64,000 nt of DNA from Cytophagaceae bacterium (GTDB lineage Bacteria; Bacteroidota; Bacteroidia; Cytophagales; UBA9547), in assembly GCA_027488865.1 (NCBI GenBank), contig JAIYAU010000058.1:66724-130723 (forward strand), read 5' to 3'. A program made the translations under genes and the position numbers. This document shows positions 1-10,500 of the stretch, one piece after another (positions within the stretch are counted from its first letter, which is position 1; every line of letters starts with the position of its first letter). The notes under the pieces are model-generated. The model had not been told where the DNA came from, ran no database searches, and saw only the letters and a program-made list of their open reading frames with translations.

Positions 1-588
1 AGAATCGTCTTTTATTCCCCTACTTGAAACACATAGGTGAACTGCATCTATCACCACAGCAACATCCTCTGTTTTTAAAATTTCTTTAAGCGAATTTAAA
101 ATTTGCACTGTTAATCTTTCTTGAACTTGAGGTCTTTTAGCAAAGTGCTGCACTATTCTATTGATTTTTGAGAGACCGATTACTTTGCCACTTGAAATAT
201 AAGAAACATGGGCTTTTCCAATAATTGGAACAAAGTGATGTTCACAATTAGAGTAGAAAGTTATGTCCTTTTCCACAAGCATTTCGTTATATTGATATTT
301 ATTGTCAAATAACTTTATGTCTGGAAAGTTAGCAGGATTTAAGCCGCTAAAAATCTCCTCTACATACATTTTGGCCACTCGCTGCGGCGTGCCTTTAAGG
401 CTATCATCAGTAAGATCCAAGCCCAAGGTTTTCATAATCTCCGCAAAATGTGTTTGGATTATTTGAATTTTCTCCTTATCAGTTAGATCAAAGGCATCTT
501 GCCTTAAAGGGGTTTCAATGGACGTCAATATATGTTCATCCCCTATTTCGTCCGTAGTGTATTCGTTATGCGTGTGGGTATTCAACAT
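1..588 (-). CDS. folE: GTP cyclohydrolase I, 3' end cut by the window edge
   Basis: This gene is not in the ORF track because it runs off the left edge; I translated it from the minus strand. FolE converts GTP to 7,8-dihydroneopterin triphosphate, the first step toward folate, biopterin and 7-deazaguanines. The 196 visible codons start [14 protein letters not shown] and contain the family zinc-site segment [19 protein letters not shown] (near residue 115), then [10 protein letters not shown] and the second cysteine in HLCVSSRG. Family members are usually about 200-225 residues, so only the last few residues are missing. The start overlaps the end of queD by 23 bases, which indicates co-transcription and probably translational coupling. 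The product of FolE is the substrate of the QueD/PTPS family, so the pair forms a short pathway. Identity is secure. Confidence 0.95.
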   Translation of the reverse strand, partial: MLNTHTHNEYTTDEIGDEHILTSIETPLRQDAFDLTDKEKIQIIQTHFAEIMKTLGLDLTDDSLKGTPQRVAKMYVEEIFSGLNPANFPDIKLFDNKYQYNEMLVEKDITFYSNCEHHFVPIIGKAHVSYISSGKVIGLSKINRIVQHFAKRPQVQERLTVQILNSLKEILKTEDVAVVIDAVHLCVSSRGIKDDS

Positions 589-976
589 AGTTCCGTTCAG
601 TTTCATAAAGAAAAATTTTTAACTCGTAACCTACTTCAATCTTTTGTCTTAAAATATTCCAAATTACCATAGCTATATTTTCCGCTGTAGGATTTAGGTT
701 TAAGAATTCTTCTGTATCCAGATTTAAATTTTTATGATCAAACCTATCTAGTACGTTAACTTTTATGATGTCACTCAATATTTTCATATCTATAACATAG
801 CCAGTGTCTTGATCAATATCACCTGTAACCCGTACAATTAGTTCATAATTGTGTCCATGAAAATTTTGATTATTACATTTTCCAAAAACTTCCTTATTTT
901 TTTCTTCTGTCCATAATGGGTTGTTAAGCCTATGTGCCGAATTAAAATGTTCTTTTCTATAAACAGTAGCCTTCAT
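566..976 (-). CDS. queD: 6-pyruvoyl-tetrahydropterin synthase family protein / 6-carboxytetrahydropterin synthase (QueD)
   Basis: The 136-residue protein belongs to the PTPS/QueD family, which acts on dihydroneopterin triphosphate. Visible family features are the N-terminal zinc histidine in FNSAHRL, the catalytic cysteine in [16 protein letters not shown], the HGH zinc pair in the same stretch, and the late acidic motif FLYETERN. It lies directly upstream of folE and overlaps it by 23 bases, so both enzymes act in series. In bacteria this usually means queuosine/preQ0 synthesis, but the sequence alone does not exclude a tetrahydrobiopterin-type PTPS. The queC and queE genes are not in the window. 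The start is the only plausible ATG and the length is normal for the family. Confidence 0.9.
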   Translation of the reverse strand: MKATVYRKEHFNSAHRLNNPLWTEEKNKEVFGKCNNQNFHGHNYELIVRVTGDIDQDTGYVIDMKILSDIIKVNVLDRFDHKNLNLDTEEFLNLNPTAENIAMVIWNILRQKIEVGYELKIFLYETERNYVEYPHA

Positions 977-1187
977 ACATAATATTCAGTAAGTATAACA
1001 GTACAATTCATATTTTGTTTAATCAAAAAATAAAAATATTAAACAAAAATAAACATACTCTATTATAATTGTTTTTTATACTTGATAGTTCCCCTTTATT
1101 TTGGCCAATACTATAAAAAGGATAATAATTACCTTAAGCTTATATTAAAAATAACAATAGGCAAATTTCGATTTTGAAAATCAGAAA

Positions 1188-1219
1188 TAAAAAAACCTTG
1201 TGAAGTCAATCACAAGGTT
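1188..1219 (-). terminator. Rho-independent terminator of rpsT
   Basis: A perfect 10-bp stem (AACCTTGTGA / TCACAAGGTT) with a six-base loop is followed on the minus strand by seven Ts. It lies 27 bases after the rpsT stop codon. Confidence 0.88.
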
Positions 1220-1245
1220 CAAATATAATTAAAATATCTTTAAAA

Positions 1246-1503
1246 CTATGCAGCGATGCTATTTACAAAACGTGCAAGTTTAGATTTTTTGTGAGCTGCG
1301 TTGTTCTTATGTATTATGTTCTTCTTTGCTAATTTATCTACTAAAGAAGAAACCTCAATGAATAATTTTTCAGCTGCTTCTTTTTCTTTCGTAGCTTTTA
1401 ATCTTTTGATAAAAGTACGAGTCGTTTTCAACTGATATCTGTTAAGCAATCTTTTTGCTTCATTAGATCTAATTCTTTTTAATGCTGACTTATGATTTGC
1501 CAT
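1246..1503 (-). CDS. rpsT: 30S ribosomal protein S20
   Basis: This is an 85-residue, very basic protein that begins MANHKSALKRIRSNEAKRLL, the typical S20 opening. S20 binds 16S rRNA in the body of the small subunit. The end of the protein (KNNAAHKKSKLARFVN) also matches the family. The gene stands alone, with a strong promoter upstream (see 1548-1578) and its own terminator downstream, so it is a monocistronic unit. Length is normal. Confidence 0.97.
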   Translation of the reverse strand: MANHKSALKRIRSNEAKRLLNRYQLKTTRTFIKRLKATKEKEAAEKLFIEVSSLVDKLAKKNIIHKNNAAHKKSKLARFVNSIAA

Positions 1504-1547
1504 TGTATATATGAATATCTTCTTTTACCTATCAAATTTTAGGATTG

Positions 1548-1578
1548 CAAAGGTACGTAATTAATTGTATTATACAAA
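1548..1578 (-). promoter_or_regulatory. Bacteroidota-type sigma-70 promoter for rpsT
   Basis: On the minus strand TTTG is followed after exactly 19 bases by TACCTTTG, matching the Bacteroidota consensus TTTG-N19-TAnnTTTG. Transcription would start about 50 bases before the rpsT ATG. Confidence 0.8.
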
Positions 1579-1598
1579 TTATTTTAACATTAAATTAA

Positions 1599-4500
1599 TT
1601 ATCTAATTACCGTTATACTTCCTCTTTTGCTATAAGGTCCCTTAAACTCCTCATGTATACCTTCGTAACTAACCATAAAAGGATATAAGCCAATGGGCAC
1701 TGGTTCACCTTTGTATGTACCATCCCATGATTCATTTCTATCTTCTGTATAGAAAATAATCTCGCCCCATCTACTGAATATGGTAAACTTATAATTAACA
1801 TCATGTTTACCTTTCACATACAATTTATCATCACCTAAATTTCCACTAATCACATTTCTACCTGGGGTAAATGCTGTAGGTACAAAAACTTTAGGAGGGC
1901 AACGATCTAAAATGCTTACACTGTCTGTAAAAGAACAATTGCTTTTATTTGTAATTGTTACCTTAAAATCACCACCTCCATTAACACTTATTCTTCTGGT
2001 AGTTTCCCCAGTAGACCAAATGTACTTCATACCTATAGAATCCGATGCAAGGCTTGATCCTTGTCCGGCATCAATGCGTATGGCTGTTAAAGTGTCACTA
2101 CAATACCTTATAATAGGCTGCAAAAGATCTATAGGTAAGCTATTTATTTTTAAAGCTGCAGTATCGGTAGTAATACATTCATCTATGCTCACTGTTGCTA
2201 CAAATAAACTGGTAGTTGTTGATGTAATGGTATCATTATCACTAAAATAAACTCCGTCTTTGAACCATGAATAAATTGGGTCATAATCTTTGAGCTTGTT
2301 GATATTACTTGGGGTAGCCACCAATACAAAACTACCTCCAACACAAGCTGAGTCATTGCCAAGTGTTAAAATTGGTTTCTCTATACCTATAACTCGGATG
2401 CTGTCGGTACTGGTACAACCAAGAGAATCAGTTCCTTTTACATAATATAAATTTGTATCTGCTATAACAGGAGCTAATGTAAATGGATTTCCAGTTGGGG
2501 ACCCGGCAGTTTGCCAAACAAATATAGCCTTGCTAGTAATACTTCTAGAACTTATATCCAAACTATTATTTATACATGAAATTTTATCGTTGTGAACCAA
2601 AACAGGTGGTTCTGTAATGTTTGAAACAGTTGAATACTGGCAATTTCCTACTGTATAAGCAATTTTATAATTTCCAGGTTGTGAAATAATTATTGTTGAA
2701 TCGTTTTGACCATTCATTGCCAAATTATTTCTATACCATTGATATTGCGCAGTTACTGTACCGTTTAGAATCAATGGTGCAATGGATAAATTTGGAACTA
2801 AACAGAAATGAGGTGGTAACACAAATTTTACAGAATCCACTTTATTCACCGTAATTGTATCTCGATCAATACAACCAAAATTATTAGTAACTGTTAGTTC
2901 ATAATCTGTTGCATCTGTTATTGGAATCGTAGTTAAAACTGATGAATTACTTTGATCTATTCCAGTTAATGATTTCCAACTATAACTCGCTATATCATCA
3001 GAAACCTTTGCAACCAACTGGGCGGTACCATTAATACATACCGACTGATCCTCGCCTGAATTGGCAACGGGTAACTCGTTAATAGTAAGGGTGGTACTAC
3101 TTACAGATGGACTACAAACTCCATTACCTGTAGTAGTATAAGTCAAGTTAATTACTTTAAGTACATTATCGTTAGAAGATGGGAAATACCTCGCATCAAA
3201 TTGAGCAAAGTTTGTAGCAAATATTCCTGAACCTGAAGTTGACCATTCTCCACCAGTAGCATTAATAAAACTGCCATTTAATTGAACCCCATTAGCGTAT
3301 GCACAAGATTGTGCTGGCCCTGCCTCAGCTTTAGGAATTTGTTGTAAAAGTGCTACTATAGTATCTCTTCTAGCGTTACAAGATCCATTTCCTGTTGTTT
3401 GCAATACCAAATTAACGCTTCCTAGACTTACATCACTTAATGACGGTTGATATTTAGCGTTTAGAGCTGTGCTGCTTGGTGTAAATGCGCCGGAACCATT
3501 GGTAGACCAAAATCCACCTGCGGCAATTGTTACACTTCCTCCTAAGTTAATTTGGCTTAAATTACCACATGAGGTTACATCTGCACCCGCATTAACTGTT
3601 GGTCTTGGGGTAAAATTTAAAATGAATTTATCCTTAACAGGTTTACAACTATTATTCGGGATGGTTTGAGCAAAGAAGTTGATTTGAACATTATTTTTAT
3701 CACCAGTGGTAGGACTATATATAGCAGATGTATTATTGGGATTAAAATTACCTGTACCGGAACTTGTCCATGTAACTCCACCTGCTCCACCAAAAGAGGC
3801 TACTATTGGAATTTGTGTAGCATCTAGACAAATAGATCGATCTACTCCTGCATTAATCGTTGGCTGAGACAAAATGGTTAATTTGATATTTTTATCTTGA
3901 GCATTACAAGTACCATTATCTGTTGATGTTAGGGTAAGGCCCACAAATCCTGCAGATTTATCTTGACTTGAAGGCACGTACATAGCATTTAAGACATTAG
4001 CATTTGGTACAAAAAATCCAGTTCCGCCTGTACTCCATGTTCCACCACCAGCATTGTTAATGACTGCTCCGGTAATTTGAAATGTGGTATCTGCACAAAA
4101 TGTATTATCGGTGATTCCAGCAACTGTGACGGTATCCGTAAACCGAACAACAACATCATCAAAAACTGCTTGACATATTCCGTTACCGGTAGAAGTAAGC
4201 CGTAATTTAACTGAATCTCCTAAGACATCTTGGGCACTCAAAGTGTACAATGCCTCTACCTTGGTAGGATCATCCAAAGTACCCGTACCAATAAATTTTG
4301 TCCAAATACCGCCAGCAGCATTCGCTATAAATCCTGCCAATTGGGCTTGCGTTTGATCTCGACAAAGTTCTTGGTCAAACCCAGCATTTACCAAGGCTAT
4401 GGGTGCCGCTATTAACACAATAGTTTTATAATCAATTTGTGAATTACAAGCACCATTTCCCGTAGTATTAAGTGTAATAGTAACACCACCAGATAACTTA

Positions 4501-7500
4501 TCTTGATTAGATGCTAAATAGTCAGTTGTAAAACTAACTGAATCTCCAAAAATACCCCTTCCTGGACTTCTCCAGACAGAAGCAGTGGACGCTGAACCGA
4601 AGATATCTATTGGATTTGGCGAAGCACATAATGTTGTATCCTTTCCAGCGTCAACTGTAGGTAAAGGATTAATTGTTACCAAAACTGTGTCAACCAAAGG
4701 TATACAAGAACCTACCCCGATTGTTTTAAAATACAAACTTACCGTTTGGTTAGTTCTATCTAAAGCAGTTGGTATATAAGTTGAATTCACTAAAAATTGA
4801 TTTGGAGCAAAACTACCACCTGAAGATGAGATCCATTCACCACCGGCTGCATTTGTTATTTTACCTCTCAAATCTAATTCAGTATTACTTGCACATATTA
4901 CGGTATCATTTCCCGCAGAAATGGAAGGCTTTTCAATAAATGTAATTTCTAATGTATCTGATAAACTGTTACATAATCCAACTCCTTGTGTAGTAGCAAT
5001 AATTTTAACTTTTTTATTTACAAAATCATTGTTACCAAAAGAATAGGTTGGGTTATCAAGTATATCATTATCAAATACTCCATCACCTAAACTAGTCCAT
5101 AATAAATTTTTTGCAATGGTATAACTAGACTGAAATTGAACTGATGGCAAATCAGTACATAAGGTTAAATTGGGACCAATATTAACCGTTGGACTTGGTG
5201 TAATATTTAAAATTACCACATCTTTTACCTCAGCACAAACGCCATTTCCGGTTGAAGTTAAAGTGAGTGTAGCCCTACCGTTCGTTTTTTGAAAATCCGA
5301 AGGTATAAAAGTAGGATTTAAGCTATTTGCATTAGGAAGAAATGTTCCTGTGCCAGAAGCAGTTGACCATTGAACTCCACTTGAAAGGCCATTACTTGAT
5401 GCATATAAAGTTAAACCATTACCATTAGCACAAATACTGGTATCAATACCAGCATCTATTACAGGGCCATCAATAAAACTAAAAGTAACGGAATCTTGAC
5501 TTTGGGCACAAGACCCTGTTTTTGTAGATAAAACTACTAGTTTTACAAAACCAGCGGATATTTCGCTTGCAGATGGAATATATGTGGCATTTAAAGCTTT
5601 ATTATTGGGAGTAAATGTTCCAAGACCATTTATCCACTGACCACTAGGGCCTGAACCTTCAAGGCTAATAGGGAAGTCAGTTTTACAAATTGTTTTATTT
5701 GTACCAGCATCGATATTTGGAGAAGGCTGAAAGAATATTTGAAGAGCATCAGAATAAAAATCACAAAATCCATTATCTTGACTAATCAAAGTAAGGGTAA
5801 CTACTCCATTTGCAATATCTTTGGGTGAAGGCTGATAAATTGCATTCAAATCAAAATCATTTGGTAAGAAGGTGCCAGAACCATTTGACGACCAAAATCC
5901 ACCAGCAGCAACAGTGACAACACCATTTAATTGTATACTATCCGCTGTGGGACAAGTAGTAATATCGGGTCCAGCACTAACCGTAGGAATAGGCGTAAAC
6001 GTTACATTTTTACTATCAGTAGCTTGTGGACATGGGCCATTACCCGTAGATGTGGCTTGAATGATCACATTACCAAACAGACTATCAGCGGCTGAAAAGT
6101 TGTAAACTGCGTTAATAGCTGTATCTGATGGTTGAAATGTACCAATTCCACTTGTTTCCCATTTAATTCCTTTTGCGTTAGTGACTGTACCACTAAGGAA
6201 TACCACATTTTGGTCGGCACAGGTAATGAAATCCGCGCCTGCATCTACCTGCGGCAGATTTTTTAAGGTTATATTTAAACTATCAGTTTTAGATTTACAT
6301 GTACCATTACCAGTGGTGGTAGCTTTTATTTTTACAACACCATTAGTTCGATCTAGAGCACTTGGTTGATAAGAAACAATGGTTGAGGTATTGTTTGGAC
6401 TAAAAAGCCCCGATCCACTAGTTGACCAATTCACTCCAGAGGCTACCGTAAGATTGACCGATAATGAAATATTATTTGTATTTACACAAGATTCTATATC
6501 GTTTGGTAAATCGATTGTAGGTGCAGTAGTTATTTTTATATCGATAGTATCCGAAATTTCCGAACAAGAACCGTTATTAGTACTTTTCAAAACCAAATTA
6601 AAATTTCCTGTAGTTAGGTCATTTTCTGAAATAACATAGGTACTTGAAAGTGCGTTATCATTAGGGGTAAAAAAACCTCCTCCAGAAGTACTCCATTGGC
6701 CACCTCCTGCATTTAAAACCAATCCGCTTAATGGTATGACACCAGCATCAGCACAGATGAAAAGGTCAGACCCAGCATTCACTACTGGTTTTGGTGCAAT
6801 GGTAGCAATTATTAAGTCATTAGCCGCTTTACAAATGCCATTACCTGTAGTATTAAGTCCAAAAACGACCTTACCCGCAGCCCTATCTGTTGGACTAATG
6901 AGGTAATATGGCGTTAAGGAAGTATTACTAGGTGCTAAAAGACCTGAACCTGTAAAATACCATGCAGCCCCTGTTGCATTGGCTTGTGATCCACTTAAGT
7001 AAATGGTATCCTTGTCAGCACAAATTGTTTGATCCGGCCCAGCATTGGTTGTAGGAGTTGGAACAATTGTTAGGGTAAATTGACTTATATCCGCATTGCA
7101 AGATCCATTACCTGTGGTAGTTAAAATTATATTAACCGAACCTGCCGTTCTATCCGCCTGAGAAGGAACATAGTTAGCATTTAAAGTAGTATTATTGGGA
7201 AAGAAATTTCCCCCTCCTGAACTAGTCCATTTACCTCCTGTGGCTACTCCAACGATACCGTTTATAGCAATACCAATACTATCAGCACAAATCGAAACAT
7301 TTGATCCAGCCGATGCAGTAGGTTTTGGATCGATTTGAACTTGTAATGTGTCGATAACTGAATTACAAGTACCATTTCCAGTAGTTCTTAATGCTAATTT
7401 AACTTTACCATTGCTTATATCTAGGGCCGAAGGGCTGTAGGTGGTAGCCAATAAATTATTATTCGAAAAAGTACCTGTACCAGAAGTTGTCCATATCCCT

Positions 7501-10500
7501 CCCGAAGCTACTGTTACACTTCCTAATAAATTAATATTAGCCACATTCTCACATGTAATTTGGTCAAAGCCAGCATTAACTGTGGGTGCAGGTGTTAGGT
7601 TTATCAAAATTTGATCTGAAACAGCTTGACAAGTGCCATTTCCTTTTGTTGTTGCAGTTAAAGTCACAATTTCTGCCGCTTTCTCGTTTGCTGAGAAGGT
7701 GTACAAAGGCGCTGTAAGTGAAGTATCATTATATGTTCCATTATTTGAAGTTTTCCAAACAACGTTGCTTGCTACTGTAAACCTTGCTAGTAAAGAAATC
7801 GATGATCTGTCTGCGCAAATGGAAGTATCTTTACCAATATTTATCGTTGGTTTTGGCGTAATATTTAATACCATTTGATCTGTTGCTGGTAAACAAGCAC
7901 CATTTCCCGTAGTCATGAGCGTCAAAGTAACAATTCCTGCATTTTTTTCAGACGTAGATAAAAAATAACTCGTTTTTAATGCGGCACTACTTGGAGAAAA
8001 TGTTCCACTACCACTTGTTGACCAACTCACCCCTGTTGGGATAGAATTAATAATCCCAGATAAATTAACAGTATCTTTATCAGCACATATTGTTTTATCC
8101 GCTCCCGCATTCACCGTAGGCTCGGCCGTAAACGTAAATCTAACAAAATCAGTTAATGAAGGACATACGTTTGAAGCAATCGTCGACAATTGAAGATTAA
8201 CAGACCCTAAAGCCAATTCTGCGGCTGATGGTATATATTTCGCATTCAAAGTTGAATTATTTGGTGAGAAGGTACCAGTTCCTCCTGACCATGTACCCCC
8301 ACTAGTATTTACTACCGTTCCTAATAAATTAAGATTGACATTATTTCTACAAAAAGATTGATCTGGCCCTGCATTTACCGATACGACTGGAGCTATTGTA
8401 ATTCTTACAGTATCCTTAACAGCAGAACAACCTGCATTACCGGTCGTAGATAATATCAATGTCGTGGAACCGTTTGAAATATCTGAACTTGAAGGTTGGT
8501 ACGAACCAACCAATGCATTAGAATTTGGTATAAACGTGCCACTACCCAAAGTTGTCCAACTTCCACCAGTGGCATTAGTAACAGTGCCTGAAATATTAAA
8601 AGTACTAGAATTACCACAAACCGCTTGATCCGCACCAGCATTAGCAGTTGGTGCTGATTTTAAAGTAATTACAACTTGGTCAGAAACAGACGAACAAAAC
8701 GCGATAGGATTTGTCGTAAGTGTCAATGTAACGCTTCCAGCGGTTATTTCTGCAGCACTTGGTGTATATTTAGCATTTTGAGTAGTGTTATTTGGTACAA
8801 AAGTTCCAAGTCCTCCTGACCAGGTAGCAGGTGAACCACTACCGGATAAATTTACCGGAAAATCATTTTGACAAACTATTTGATCTACTCCAGCATTTAC
8901 TGTGGGAGAAGAAACAAAGAAAATCCGCATGACGTCACTTACTGCTTGGCATCTATTGTTACCAGTAGTAGATAAAGTTATAGTTACTGCGCCAGTGGTT
9001 CGATCGGCAGCTGAAGGTGTATATGTAGGACTTAGAGCAGAAGTATTAGAAAAAGTTCCAGTCCCGTTAGATGTCCATAAAACCCCACCAGCATTAGCAA
9101 AACTACCAGATAAACTAACAGTAGTAGCTGATGCACAAATAGTTTGATCAGGACCGGCATCAGCCGTAGGGGCAGGAGCTATATTAATAATAACTGAATC
9201 GCTTACTGGATTGCAATTATTATTACCTGATGAGGTAACATTTAACATAGCCTTACCTCTTGAGGATTCTAGGCTCGATGCTGTATAAGTAGGACTTTGA
9301 TTTGTATTATTGGGACTAAAAGATCCAAGCCCCCCAGTCCAAATTACACTTGTACTTCCAACAACTGTACCACTTAATGTAGCTACTGGCACATCTGCAC
9401 AAATGTTTAAATCAGTCCCAGCACTAATAGTTGGCGCTGGTGTCAAATTAATTCTAACCTGATCATTTACTGCATTACAATTACCATTTGAACTGGAAGT
9501 TAATGTTAAAACAACAAATCCAGCAGTTGAATCGGCTTTTGATGGAGCATAGGTGGCATTGAGTGACAAAGCGTTAGGCGTAAATGACCCAACTCCACCT
9601 GACCAACTACCCGCATTCGTGCTACTTACACCTGCTAGAGTGGTTAATGATTTATTTGCACATAAGGTTTGATCAACACCTGCGTTTACAGAAGGTGAAT
9701 TGGTAAAAAGAATATTGGTTTTTGAGAATTTTGCCAAACAATTTCCATTATTGGCAGAAGTATATGTTAATTGAACTATACTTCCCGAGGTAATCTCTGC
9801 TGCACTCGGTGTATACGTTGGGGATGCTGTAATTGCATTTGGCGAAAATGACCCAGACCCACCCGACCACACACCAGAACCTGTGCTAGAGGAACCATTA
9901 ACCGAAGCTATTGCATTGTTTTTACAAATTGAAACACTTGAAGATGATGTAACTATTGGAGAGGACGTAAATGTTATATTCATCTGATCATTAATCGGAT
10001 TACAAGAAGTGCTTCTTCCTTGTAGAGTTAATGTGACTGTCCCTAGCGCAGTATCTGCAGCAGATGGCAAATAGATGGGTCTCAAGGTAAAACTTGAATC
10101 ACCCCCTGGATTAAATTTACCTGTTCCATTAGTTGTCCACTTGTAGGTTTCAAAAGTTCCAGTAGCTGTACTCAAACTTAGCGTTCGATTGTTCGAACAA
10201 ACTGAACCATCCACCCCAGCATTAACCGAAGGTGTATTAGCTACAACAACTAACACAGTATCCAAAGCCCTCGTGCAAGTTCCTATCCCTGTCGTCTCAA
10301 GAACGAGTATTGATAATCTAGCTGTAATTTCAGCAGCAGTTGGAGCGTAGGTGGTATTTAAGCTAGTATTGTTTGGAGAAAAAGTTCCAGCGCCCAGCCA
10401 TCTTCCACCAGTTGCATTAGTAACACTACCTGATAATGAAACTGTAGGTCTATTAAAACAAATAGTTCTATCTGCGCCAGCATTGGCAGTTGGTCTGCCA